Origin: Lojkania enalia
Taxonomy: Eukaryota > Ascomycota > Dothideomycetes > Pleosporales
Reading direction: 5' to 3'
Assembly: GCA_010094045.1 (NCBI GenBank)
Contig: ML986697.1
Coordinates: 66,596 to 130,595, forward strand
DNA: 64,000 bases
Numbering within the stretch: the first letter of the stretch is position 1; every line of letters begins with the position of its first letter. Positions 9,646-20,679 of this stretch are shown here, piece after piece. Position numbers and translations under genes: made by a program. The notes under the pieces were generated by a model, which saw only the letters and a program-made list of their open reading frames with translations, did no database searches and was not told where the DNA came from.

Positions 9646-11900
9646 ATTGAGGCATGGCGCAAGACTCGGATCCGAAGTTTGTCTTGTGTAATATTAACTA
9701 CTAGGTCCTAGACTAGTCCAGAGGCTGTTGTCCTACGCCGTGGTTTCTTCTTCGAATATGGCAGGCGGGTGGGCGTCACGGAAACGGTAGCTAGCTCTCT
9801 GCACGCAGTGGGCCGCCGAGCGACGTTAGTTCAAGATAGCTAATTATTTTCCTCCGAGCCTCGGCAATATATAGTAGTTCTAAGAAGGGCTCGTGTGCGT
9901 TTGCGTGGATTATCCGGAGATGAGGTCGAATGAGTGAATGATATGAATAATAGCCATACTTTGTTAGTCTACACATGTAGGGGAACTTTCCTATGTGGAA
10001 GCTGTATGCGAACCAATCTCCGTTTGTTACACATATCATCATGTGACGTAGTTAACTTCTAGCCTTGGATTGTACATACCTATGTAGGTGCGCACCTATA
10101 CAGTGCAAGTATGCCAGGCGTATGCTACAGCGCTCCTACATAAGCATGACGACTATTTCAAAACAGCCCAGTGTCATCCATCACAATAGCCCATCAATCC
10201 ACTCAACAATACACTAATCCACGTGCCCTCGCAGGTGGGCGGCTACAACCTTACAATCATTGATGTCGCCGTAACACTGCTCACACCCCGTGTAGATCAC
10301 AGCAGCACAGCGGCGGTGGCGAAGACCCCAAACGATCAGCGCTCCCAAGGACAAATCCGATTTCGATATCTATGATTATGATGGCAAACTAAAAATCGCG
10401 AGCCCGCCCTACATGCGATTTCTTAGATGCCCATGCCCATGCCCATGCATCACCATGGCCCGAACTTTGGGCAACACGTCCTGCGCGCGTGTTTTGGTGG
10501 GCACTAACCATGGAATATGGATCGGCACGTGTGGAGGAGAGCCCTACGTGCCGTTTGTCCCGATGCAGGGACTCGTAGCGTCTACTGGTGCAATCGCAAA
10601 TTATCATCTCCGTACATACTTCCACTTTCAATCATAGCTACTTCAATTTACGAGTGGAAAGGTGGAGGTGGTGCTGGGCTGTGCTATCTATCTGCTAGGC
10701 GAAGGACTCATTGGCCCGGATACGCTAGCCGGAGCGGAAGGGGCGCGGGCTCTCCTCTCCGCCCCGCCGGCGGACATGTATAAGATAGAGGTATAATGTA
10801 GGTGTAGTGTAGCAGTACGCCCAGGTCAGAAGAAGAAAAGCTTTGGAAAAGCTCAGCATGGCGGGTAGGCGATCGGGGGAACTATTGATAACGCCGCCCG
10901 GCAAAATGACCAAATCAGCGATAGCATGACGAGATGGCGAGGCAAGGCGAGGCAGGTTGATCGAGATCAGCGAGGCTTCGCTTAGGGATGTGGCTCACGA
11001 CTACGGAGGTACTCAACGACGCGATTCAGAGATGGGCGAGATGGGCGCGACAAGACAGGCAAAGAGCGGCCGTGGACCACGTCTAGGCCCCGCCGCTTGC
11101 GCTCTGTGTTCGGCATTGCTCAGACACAGACGCGAAAATCCTCGCATCTCTATAGAATTCAAAGATGTCAGGTGTAATGATAAATTTGTACTGTAAGAGT
11201 GTGGGACTCATCAAGCACGCGACGTCATCAGCCGGCGCGCACGTACCAGGTACCTACACAACAAACGCAGCACGCACATGCAGGCCTAGCGCGCGCTCTC
11301 CAGCTTCCCCGGCGCCCTTCTCCAATTGGACGCTTGGACCGCTCGCCAGGCCGGTGCAGCCAAAATCAAACCAGCCTGTAGAGATGGAGAGAGCAGAGAC
11401 CGGAAAAGGGCTCGCTGGTGGTGGTGGTGCTGCCTAGGTAGTGGTTGATGCTGTTGCCGGCGATGATGCTGTGAGCATGCGGCACCATTCCGGGCGCAGG
11501 CAGCGCTCCTATTGGCCGGTCGTACGTTGACCCTGCGTCGCGGCGGGAGGCCTCAACGCCCGATCGTGGGCCTCTGTTTCGATCGTCGAGCCTCGCCCGC
11601 ACAGCCTCTGCAAGACTTGTTATTCGCCATTCATTTTCATTGCAGATTCATTCCGCCTTTGATTCTTTTCCAAAAGCAGGCTCTGTAGTGGGTTGCCGCT
11701 GCCGTTGCTATTACCATTACCGTCCCGCCTCTGTTTTCCACCTGCGCAGACTGGTTCGCAAATAAAAAGACTCGAGCAAAGGGCGATGATGATAATCTGT
11801 GCAGGGGCAATAATAACAAGGCCATTGCTTTTACTCAACGGCGCTGATGGACCTTGGGCTTGGAGAGCCCACGCCCCGCTGCCTGCCTGCCGCACTCCAT
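9646..11900. other. Gene-free region
   Basis: About 2.3 kb with no supported gene. Open frames here are short and mutually overlapping. There is a run of CCCATG repeats near 10427-10450 and several CACGTG or ACGTG sites (for example 10220, 10527), but nothing ties them to a regulator. Confidence 0.5.
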
Positions 11901-13316
11901 ACTAGTACTGCGCCCGAGTGCTTCTATCTACGAGCGTAGTACACACACACTGCTGCGCTGCGCTGCCTTTGCCTAGATAGATGATACTCTGGGTATGGAT
12001 GTAGGCACACGGCGCTGCTTGCTGCCCGGCTTCGTTCATTCCTGTGTGTGTGCACCCGGGCCCCTGGACTCTATTAAGTCTTGGAGGCTACCCAGAGCCA
12101 ACACCAGCACCAGCACGCGAACTACGCCCGCGTCCGGCTAGGTAGCCTGTCTATTATGCACTTAGCGATGCCGAACAGATCCCATCCCCGGCGCTCTATC
12201 TGTCTGTCCCTGCCTGCCATCCTCCTGCCCTGTCTTGCCCTGTGCTGGCGGTGCTATGTCCACCCCTCCCCCGGCCGTCGCCTGCCGATCTACCGCTCTG
12301 ACCTCACTCGGCCTGGCGCGCGCACCCTCACACACAGTGCCCGTCCCTTCTCTTCATCTCCCCCTCCCCTCCACCACCATGTCTGCCCCTCTCGCCCTCT
12401 AATCTTCGTTTTCCCAGCCTCCTGTCATCCGCCCGCCGCAGCTCTTCCGCCATGATGCCGCCGCCGTCTGTTGATTCCTAGTGTGTGCGCGCGGAATCTG
12501 CCCTCCAGGAGCTGCCTTGTCCCGCGCTCTCTGCACTTCCACACTACACGCGTCCGGGCAACTACCGCCCTCGTCTCGCGTCTACTGCTGAGTGAATGCT
12601 TCTGCCATTTGCTCCGCTACTTTTACTGCTACTCCTACTGCTACCATCACCACCACTCCCACCACTCGTACTCCCATGCCCCCGCCGTCTCCCAATGCCC
12701 CCCAGCTCTGCCCCGTGTCCTCCGCTGGCCGTCTGTTCGGCTGCGCCCGCCATTGGCTTCTTTCTTCCCCCCCATCTCTCATGACTCCGCGCCCGTAGCA
12801 TACACGGCCCTCCCACTACCGCAGCATTCTTAGGAATCGGTCCGGGGACCCACTCTCCCCAGCTCCACGCCACGCCGACCTCTATGGACAGGCATTAAGC
12901 TCCAACTTCACCAGTCAATACTCTTTACTCTTCTTGCGCTCTGCGCCCTGCAACACTTGACTTTCCACTCTGTTTTTCCATACCGTCTGGCCCTAGCCTC
13001 CGTCGCTTCCTCGCGCCAATCAGCTCCTTGTTCCTTATTTCCTATTTCGCTGCCCACTTAATTCCCTACCTACAACCCACCGTCGCCACGCCTTTCAGCT
13101 CCATTTTCCTAGGCTCCTTCATCACCCCCATCTTAATACCATCTACCGTCTACCATCCAACTACCTCCTGGCTCTTCCCTCTTTTGGCTGGTCCCAGGAG
13201 GCATAAACGCCCGCGGAACCACCGTCGTCACCACCACACCACCACATTTACCATCCATCTCCGGTATCCTTTCTCTCACTTTCGTCACCCCACCCAGCTG
13301 GGGCAACCAACTCTAC
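11901..13316 (+). promoter_or_regulatory. Long C/T-rich upstream region or leader of the SAM/HMG-box gene
   Basis: From about 12100 to the ATG at 13317 the + strand is strongly rich in C and T, with few purine runs. That is typical of long promoters and 5' leaders of regulatory genes in filamentous ascomycetes. It explains the many long but meaningless open frames. CA/TG dinucleotide runs occur near 11940 and 12042. Whether it is transcribed cannot be told from sequence. Confidence 0.5.
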
Positions 13317-15086
13317 ATGAGCGATCTGGGGGAGCGGATGGAGCGATTGGGACTGTCCCAATACCTTGAACGGTTTGTGGCCGAAGGCTTCGACACATGG
13401 GAGACAGTCCTGGATATCACCGAATCGGATTTGTGAGATAGCAATAGGCCTGACCTGAACACCGGTACTGACGAGCTCTGCGTAGAAACTCTCTCAACGT
13501 CAAGCTTGGACATCGAAGGGTGCGTTCTACTTTTCCCTGCCATGTCGCGTTCACCCGTTAAATAAATATTTTTTTTTTTTTATAAAAAAAAAATCTTTTT
13601 TTCTCAATATGTTGACGTTACGGTCACAACAGAAACTCCAAAGAGCTATCGCTGAATCGCGTGGCCAAGCACCTAGCCGCCCTCTTCCAGGCGCGTTTAG
13701 CAAAGGTACAGGCGTTGAAGGGTCGTATCGCAGTGATGACTCTGCACCCGAGACCAGGGGCAGAGCAGGCGAAACATCCGTAGCTGGAACGGCTGGGACA
13801 AGCCAGAAGCGGAAATACAGGCGCCACCCCAAGGAAGGTCCATCCCGAAGCGCCGTTGTGCCATAATTCTGTAGAGTTCCGACTAATATCACCTAGCCCG
13901 ATGAACATGCTCCAGAACGGCCACCATCGGCTTATGTCATCTTCTCCAATCGTAAGCCTAAACCACAAACCTATTGTTAGATGTCGCTAATAACAAATAG
14001 AGGTCAGGGAAACGTTAAAAGGCCAAGAACTTTCCTTCACAGAAATAGCAAAGGTGGTCGGCGAACGGTGGCAAGTGCTACCTGCCGATGCTCGAGAAGC
14101 ATGCGAACGCCAAGCCAATAGCGCCAAGGAGAAATATTATTCAGAGCTCGCTACATACAAGAAAACGCCGCAGTACGAGACCTATCAGAAATACCTTGAA
14201 GAATTCAGGGCAAAACATGCTGCTCCGCTAAAAGGTGAGTTGAATTGCCCTGCTATTATCAATCCTGTTCACACAGGTGATAGGGGCTGAAGGAAAACGT
14301 TCGAAAATCGAGACGGAAACAAGTGCATCGACTCGTAGCAGCAGCCACGATCAGACCGACCCTTTGCTGCTCAGGAGAGCTAGCGTGGCGCAGTCTGATC
14401 CATTCGCACCGAGCCATTATCGATCAGAATCCAGCCCGCCGACCGGACCCCCAAGGCTACCATCGGCTCATTCATACCCGTCCAAACCAACATCGCCCGC
14501 CAGCCATTCCCTCTCTGCGGTGAATTCGCCTCGACTAGCGGAGCACTATTCCCCGCTCTCAGCATCGCCTCACTCCGCCACCCTTCATAAAGAAGGCCCT
14601 TTCGATTTCTATCCCAGCTCCAGATCATCCGATCCAACCATGTCCTACCCATCATCAGCATACGGCTACCAACACCAATCCTCAACCACCCCACCCTCCG
14701 CCTACATACCCCACTACCAAACCCCCATTGACCTCCCCTCGCGCCGCTCCCACCGCGAACCCTCCCGCCTCCCGCCCCTCACCCACGAAGACACAACACT
14801 CTCCTCCGAGAGCGGCAGCCACAGCAACCCGGGCTACCCACCGCCCTCTCTCCCGCCCGTGGATGTCTCGAAATCCATGCGCGTCCTCCCGCAACCTATA
14901 CCCAGTCTCCGCCGTTCGCCGACTCCACTTGATAGACCGGCCGCGCCGATCTCCTCTCCACAGCAACAGCAGCAGCATACAGATTATCGGACGTCGGCAC
15001 CGTTGGCAGCGTTGCTGAGGGCTGGCGAGCTGGCGAGGGTGGCAGATGATGAGGCAGGGGATAGGGGGCCGGGGGAATCTAGCTAA
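13317..15086 (+). CDS. SAM-domain plus HMG-box DNA-binding protein
   Basis: Six exons (13317-13432, 13486-13519, 13633-13833, 13897-13951, 14001-14234, 14284-15086) give about 480 residues. Residues 1-50 form a SAM domain (LGLSQYLERFVAEGFDTWET ... NVKLGHRRKLQ). Residues ~118-200 are an HMG box (ERPPSAYVIFSN ... LSFTEIAKVVGERW ... AKEKYYSELATYKK), a sequence-specific DNA-bending domain. The remaining C-terminus is a disordered Ser/Pro region. SAM + HMG proteins are nuclear regulators in filamentous fungi; no target is deducible here. The intron after exon 3 (13834-13896) has a good branch site (ACTAAT) and CTAG acceptor, but its donor reads GAAGGT instead of GT. The only nearby GT (13838) would shift the frame. 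Intron 2 holds a T13/A10 homopolymer pair (13569-13593). The 3' side runs into an assembly gap. Confidence 0.88.
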
Positions 15087-15104
15087 TAGATAGAATGGGG
15101 GACT

Positions 15105-15344
15105 NNNNNNNNNNNNNNNNNNNNNNNNNNNNNNNNNNNNNNNNNNNNNNNNNNNNNNNNNNNNNNNNNNNNNNNNNNNNNNNNNNNNNNNNNNNNNNNN
15201 NNNNNNNNNNNNNNNNNNNNNNNNNNNNNNNNNNNNNNNNNNNNNNNNNNNNNNNNNNNNNNNNNNNNNNNNNNNNNNNNNNNNNNNNNNNNNNNNNNNN
15301 NNNNNNNNNNNNNNNNNNNNNNNNNNNNNNNNNNNNNNNNNNNN
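15105..15344. other. Assembly gap (240 N)
   Basis: An uninterrupted run of 240 N starts 18 bases after the stop codon of the SAM/HMG gene. Any 3' UTR elements or repeats within it are unknown. Confidence 1.
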
Positions 15345-17688
15345 TTTTTTGCGATTTTTGGATATTGAGCATATCGCCCCTTGGTTAGGTGGTACTAAAA
15401 AGGGTACTGAGATTTTTTGGAAGTTCAATTTAGAGGAGTGTAGAATAGAGGGGCGAGAACGAGTGTATTATTCATGCATAAGGCTTTATAGGAAGCTTAT
15501 ATTGGGTTTGATTTGGTAGATGGGTGCGTGTATAAGCACAAATCGCCAGTACAGATGAATCGATCTATTTCTTGTATAACTACCGAGCAAGAAGGACTTA
15601 GGTGGTCTTTTTTTTTTTTTTTTTTCTATATAAGGGACAATAGGAGGGTTTAAATGTAGGTATTTTTTAGGTTTTCCAGCGTGCGGAAGACTACATATTA
15701 CGTTCGAGTTCAGAGACAGGGCTCGGATAGTAGTATATCAATGGGACAATAGGAGCAGAGGAGCTAAATGGGCTGCTTGCAGTAATACTTTCGAATAGTT
15801 AGAATTAAATGTCTTATTTCCACGCCTGCATTCCCTTTTACCGAGTATAATTCTTTATACTGGCCTGTGATGTATTTGTATTTATATTTGAATCTATATT
15901 TGTATAGTAGAGTATAGTGTGTTTGCATTTGTAATTGGGTGTAGATATAGAGGTGCAAACGGAGGGATGCGGTACTTAGGCGATGCTTGTGAAAATGTAG
16001 ATTGAAGCGGAGGAGTGAATACTGGACTGATGAAGGGGAATTCGAAACACTTGGCCGTGTTGTGCGGGCGAAGTGGGTGATTAGAGTTGGACCCTTGAAT
16101 GGATTGAGATGTTGGACCACGTTTGCAAGTACCTAATGGGGAACTTGTCGCGTTGGGCGAGGGTAGTTATTGTGCTTGCCTTCGAGCGGTCGGTACGCGT
16201 ATATCCATGCTGAATACTTGTCTAGAAAAAGGCTACGGCCGAGATAGGATGCGATGGATTCGCTGGCGACGAGGTCGACTGAGGATGTTGGCGTATGTAC
16301 CACTAACAATTTATCTATGCTGCTGAGTAGAAGTAGCATTCGAAGAATCGGTCGATTGCGGTAGCGGTGCGGTACCGCGTATGACACGGTCTTTCTCTAG
16401 TGTATGGTGTACAGTGGCGGGAGCGAGGGTGCGATTGAAATGTGTGGTCAGGCTCGCCAGACTCTATATATCCGGCCACCCATATCAGGACTTTTGGAAT
16501 TGACATACATGTATGTACCGGGTATAATTAGAACGCGATGAGTGTCGCAAGTTGACCCCTTCCCCCCCATCCCAGTGCCTGTTTTGCGCGTACCCGCATT
16601 TTGGATGTATGCCGATGCAGAATCCAGCCCCAATTCCGGCTTTCGGGTATCCCTTGCAAGTTTGCCCTGCGCGTGGTCTAGACTTTTACATACCAAGGCG
16701 TGGAGGATTTAGTAAAGCGTGTCTAGTTTAGGCTAGGTGATGATATCTATCTATATACCGAGGTAGAGTAAAGTAAGACGTCTTGCTCGTATCGGGGATC
16801 TAGGCTAGCATTGGCTTTGTGTAAATGGATGGGATGACATGGGATTTTACTATGGTATGTATGGGTGTTTGCTTCGTGAGGACTAGGAAGGGTACCACAT
16901 ACAATACGGGAATAAATTGAGTACCTACGGAAGCTTGACCTGAAACATACTAACCTAGTGGGTACCTGCTAGGAGCGCTCGTTATTTGGGGGTATCTGGC
17001 TTAGGAGAGGAGGAGAGATTATTGCGCTCTGGTGGCAGGGAGGGTTGTAAGAATTTCGGAGCGGAGAGTGTGGTGCGATTGTGGCGCATGTAGGCATTTT
17101 GGTGAAGGATTTGCCAGGGTAAGGGGATGGGTTTGATTGGGACTTCTGTTGAGGTGGTAGGCATTTGAAAGGGTTGATCGGGATGTTTGGCCTATCTATT
17201 AAATGGCATTCCCGATTTGGACACTTGCAGTCCCGGAGCGCATCCAAGGTCAGCAGAAGTTGATGCATCTGCAAATAACAACCTCGTCCTTTCCCCCCTG
17301 TAAGATGCAACAGCCACAGATGCTCGACTCGAGGTTCCACTTCGAGAAGTGAAGAAACAGCGATGCTCGCCACCCTTCGTTTCAGCAGTCGTCTCAGCAA
17401 GCTCCTTCCCCTGGCCATCACAACCCCCAAACATAATGATTTGCAGCTTCTCGGCTCCGAGTCCTATTTACCAATACAGCAGCATTCGATTTGTTTGCAT
17501 TCCATCGCTTCAGGCATATCGGCATCATTAATTTACACATCGTTTTTCATACCACGTAGTCGTAGCCCTGCACTAGTTGTCGGCAAAGGTCTCGGCCCGG
17601 GCGATCTAGAACAGACGCACGTCTGTGGAACCCTCACATCCCAAGCCTCCCTCAACGCCAATCACTCGCTTTCCAGCGGCGAGTGGGC
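15345..17688. other. Intergenic region, no supported gene
   Basis: About 2.3 kb between the gap and the DUF3074 gene. It holds an 18-base T tract (15608-15625) and AT-rich stretches near 15850-15920. A 211-codon open frame beginning at 17363 enters the DUF3074 gene in a different frame and looks like coincidence. The upstream part probably includes the promoter of the gene at 17689. Confidence 0.45.
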
Positions 17689-19365
17689 ATGGCGACACCA
17701 GGCTCGTCTGGTGGAAATGGGGCTGGCGGAAACTCTGGGCATTCGCAAGCGAGTGGAGGAAACACGGCTAGAGCCCACCACATGCATTCACCGCCGCGGC
17801 AGCATTACCTCACCCTCAATCCTCTTGGCATCCAAGAGATCCCACACCATCCCGACATATCCAACTACCAGCCCACTTTCGCGAAGCTTGACGACTTTCT
17901 GCTTACCGTTCTTGAGGAAGTCAGGCTTTTCAATGAGAATGGCACCTGGCGTGATGGCAAAGTCTACCGTGTCAATCACCCGCGTAGGACGGAAGTGAAG
18001 TCGCTGAGTCGAACGGCGAATAATCTCAACTGGTGCCAAAGGCAGTCGTGGCATAGCGATGAGTGGCCATATACTTTCAGACATTTCGATGCGGTGCTGA
18101 GGGCCAGCCATTCGATGCACGAGGGGAACTACACGCCAGACGTCTTCGATGTGAACGTTCTCCTCGACTACAACAACATTCTTGCACCCGAGAACTTCTA
18201 TACGGCCCCGATGATCGAACGCCTTCGAGTAGAGGGTTGGAGGAATTTGGAAATGAAGGGTATGTCTGCTTCTACACTCGATCATTTCTATCGATGGGTT
18301 GCTTGCAAGTGTCCGGTCACCTGACATTCCCTAGTCGTGGAAATGTTCCATCGCATGCCCGGACCAATAACGCATCGCGTCTTCACACAGCTCGTCATCT
18401 CCGCCAACAATACAAAATATGTCCAGAACAGGAAATTCCCCGTTCAGGAACTTTACGTCGTACAATTCCCCATGGACGTCAGCACGATTCCTGCGCCTTT
18501 CCTTCAGAGCCGCAGTCACGTCGACAATCGGGACAAGTTTATGGTTCCTACCGTCCATCAGGCGAGTAAGTTCAGGAACAAGTGTCTTGTGCGGGGCATG
18601 TATACCAGCGTTGAGAATATGTATGCCAACAATCGCCGCGGCGAGCTCGTCTGGTCCATGGCCACAGCCAGCGATGCGCGGGGCAGACTTCCACTGTGGG
18701 CGCAGAATAGGGCCATTCCTAGCAAGATTGCGAAGGATGTTAGGTTTGTGCTGAAGTATATGGTGAATATTGAGAATAGGAATGAGTGGGATGATTCGGC
18801 GGATAAAGAGGAAGATGCTTCGCCAGACGATCCCGGGTCTGGAGACGGCCCTTCATCTGAAGGTGGACCCTTCGGTGGAGGGGATGCTTCGTCTGATAGG
18901 CCCCCGTCAAGAGATGGGCCTGTATCCGGGAGTGGTCAGTTAGGTGAAGATGGCCCGTCGTCATCTAGAAACGGCCACTCGTCAGGTGGCCCGTCGTCTG
19001 GAATAGGTTTCTCGTCAGGAGAACGGCACTCGTCTGCAACAGATCCCTCATTGGTTGAGGATTCAGGATATCCTGGTCCGTCATCAAGCTGCGAACCCTT
19101 ATTAGGAGGCGGCCCTTCCGCACAAGCAGGTTGGTCATCGAACAATGATCCATTAGCGGGTGGTAGCACTCCAAGGGCAGGCCCTTCAACACGTCAAGAT
19201 CCATCAAGGCGTCCATCAGAAGAAGTTCGCTCCTCGGGAGAAGCTACTGCAAAGTCTGGATCAACATCTGGCGCTTCAGGAGTGTGGATGAAGCCTGGTC
19301 CGCCACCAAAGAAGGCGTGGGCTATTCGCCAGGCCATCCGGGAAGAAACCTGGCCAGGGTCATAG
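17689..19365 (+). CDS. DUF3074 START-like domain protein
   Basis: Exon 1 (17689-18259) and exon 2 (18335-19365) join in phase across a GTATGT...CTAG intron to give 533 residues before a TAG. After a Gly/Ser-rich start the protein carries the DUF3074 START-like fold, including MFHRMPGPITHRVFTQLVI, ELYVVQFPMDV, GMYTSVENM and VWSMATASDARGRLPLWAQ. This is a fungal lipid-binding-type cavity domain without a defined ligand. After residue ~340 comes a long low-complexity tail of SSG/GPS repeats, followed by KPGPPPKKAWAIRQAIRE. The frame does not really end at TAG 19363-19365: the same frame continues for 68 codons to a well-formed intron and a further exon (see next entry). The start at 17689 is the first ATG of the frame; an upstream exon cannot be excluded because TTTCCAG precedes it. 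Confidence 0.82.
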
Positions 19366-19953
19366 CGTGGCTCTAGTAATCCCAACCTTCGAGTTCCTCT
19401 ACAACCAGTTGTCAGCGGACGGCCGACGGGTCCAACTACCCGTCCACTGCAGGCACACCAGGGACAATGTGTAGAAACTGCACGGCCTTCTCTTACTCAG
19501 GGAGGCTCCGGTGCGAGCGAGACACGCCGAGCCCAAGCATCTAGTTCACGGCAGGATGTTGGCCTGCAGGTAGATACTTTGGGGCCGCTGCTGATCTAGA
19601 GTCTAACTCAAGCTCACACGTCTCAGGAAACCCCCACACCGGTGCCGGGCCCGTCTTCAACAAATACCAATCTGATGCGAGCTGGGCTGGCTACTTTCGA
19701 GCACCGTCTGTCGCCTCGGCAGGCGCAAACTTTTCGCAATTTGGAATCTGAAGTGAGACATATTTCTGAAATGCAGCTACAGGATACTGGTAGGGCGGCA
19801 CCAATGGACCAAGAACGCAATCGTGAATCGGGAACGGAAATGGCTCATGCATCGCAGGGAGAACGTTCCACCAGTACAGGATCACGATCGGGGGTTGAGG
19901 GGCGGCTGGTGCCGCTGTCGTGGCATCATAAGTATACGGGGTTGCTGCAGTGA
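19366..19953 (+). other. In-frame continuation of the DUF3074 gene beyond a TAG codon
   Basis: Directly after the TAG, 68 codons remain open in the same frame (RGSSNPNLRVPLQPVVSGRP and onward). A canonical 57-bp intron follows (19570 GTAGAT ... branch CTAAC ... TCAG 19626), then an in-phase exon of 108 codons to TGA at 19953. That exon includes LSPRQAQTFRNLESEVRHIS, a likely helix. Conserved phase, intron and codon character argue that this was or still is part of the protein. The TAG may be a recent nonsense change, a sequencing error, a stop that is read through, or part of an intron I did not recognise. Confidence 0.55.
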
Positions 19954-20679
19954 GGGTTCTTTGGGTTTTTTTGTGTTTATGTTGTTCTTTAGTTTGTGAG
20001 GATTGGGGTGGAGGGTGGTAATGGTTCTGTTATGTGATGGGGGGGGGGCCCTTGGGGAGTGTTTTTGAGAGCGATTATTGTTGCACGAGTTCTTAGTCAG
20101 TAATAGTAAATGGTATTATTACATTTCCCCTTGAAGGAGATGCGTTTCTTCTGGACTTTGTCTAAGAGACATCGACTTCGCGTAGTAGACATGGTGTTGA
20201 CATTGGTGCGCAGAACCCTGGTACGAAAGTGGAGAGGGCAAGTGGAGAGGGCAAGTGGAGAGGGCATGCAGGGTTGAGCGCGTGGCAGATGGCGCTTGGC
20301 TGCATCTGGACGCGAGCTCATGGTTTTGGGGGACCAGAGCTCAGCCGCAGACTAGCATGCGCGGCCAGCCTTTCCTTCGTGTCGGCCGTGTTTTGTCTCC
20401 TTGCTCCCTGCTGCTTGTTTTATCTGTCTACCTTCAGTGCGGTCATTAGATTGTCCCGTTTAATTGATTTTTATTTTTCTGAACACCTTTATAGTTGCGA
20501 GTTTTTGTACGAGCGAGTGGGTTGATGATGGTTTCGCGGGGATAAAAGCGGGCTGACGTAGGGATATCGAACCAACTAGCGCATGATCGATCGAATAGGC
20601 AGCGAGCCCTGCCACACTTCGTCGAACTGGGTTTCCTAAAGATATTTTGAGGGAAGGGAGATATATGAGACAGTGAGGG
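19954..20679. other. Intergenic region with a 13-bp tandem repeat
   Basis: About 0.7 kb between the DUF3074 gene and the Q/P-rich gene. No gene is supported. A three-copy tandem repeat lies at 20229-20267. Confidence 0.5.
20229..20267. repeat. Tandem repeat, 13-bp unit x3
   Basis: The unit GTGGAGAGGGCAA is repeated at 20229, 20242 and 20255 (last copy ends in T). It is a purine-rich minisatellite about 410 bp upstream of the Q/P-rich gene. Confidence 0.85.

Noticed and set aside
12081..13369. Chain of long + strand open frames upstream of the SAM/HMG gene
   Set aside because: Caused by C/T-rich sequence lacking stop codons; composition is not protein-like.
17363..17998. 211-codon + strand frame overlapping the DUF3074 gene
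   Set aside because: The other frame carries the recognised domain and correct splice site.
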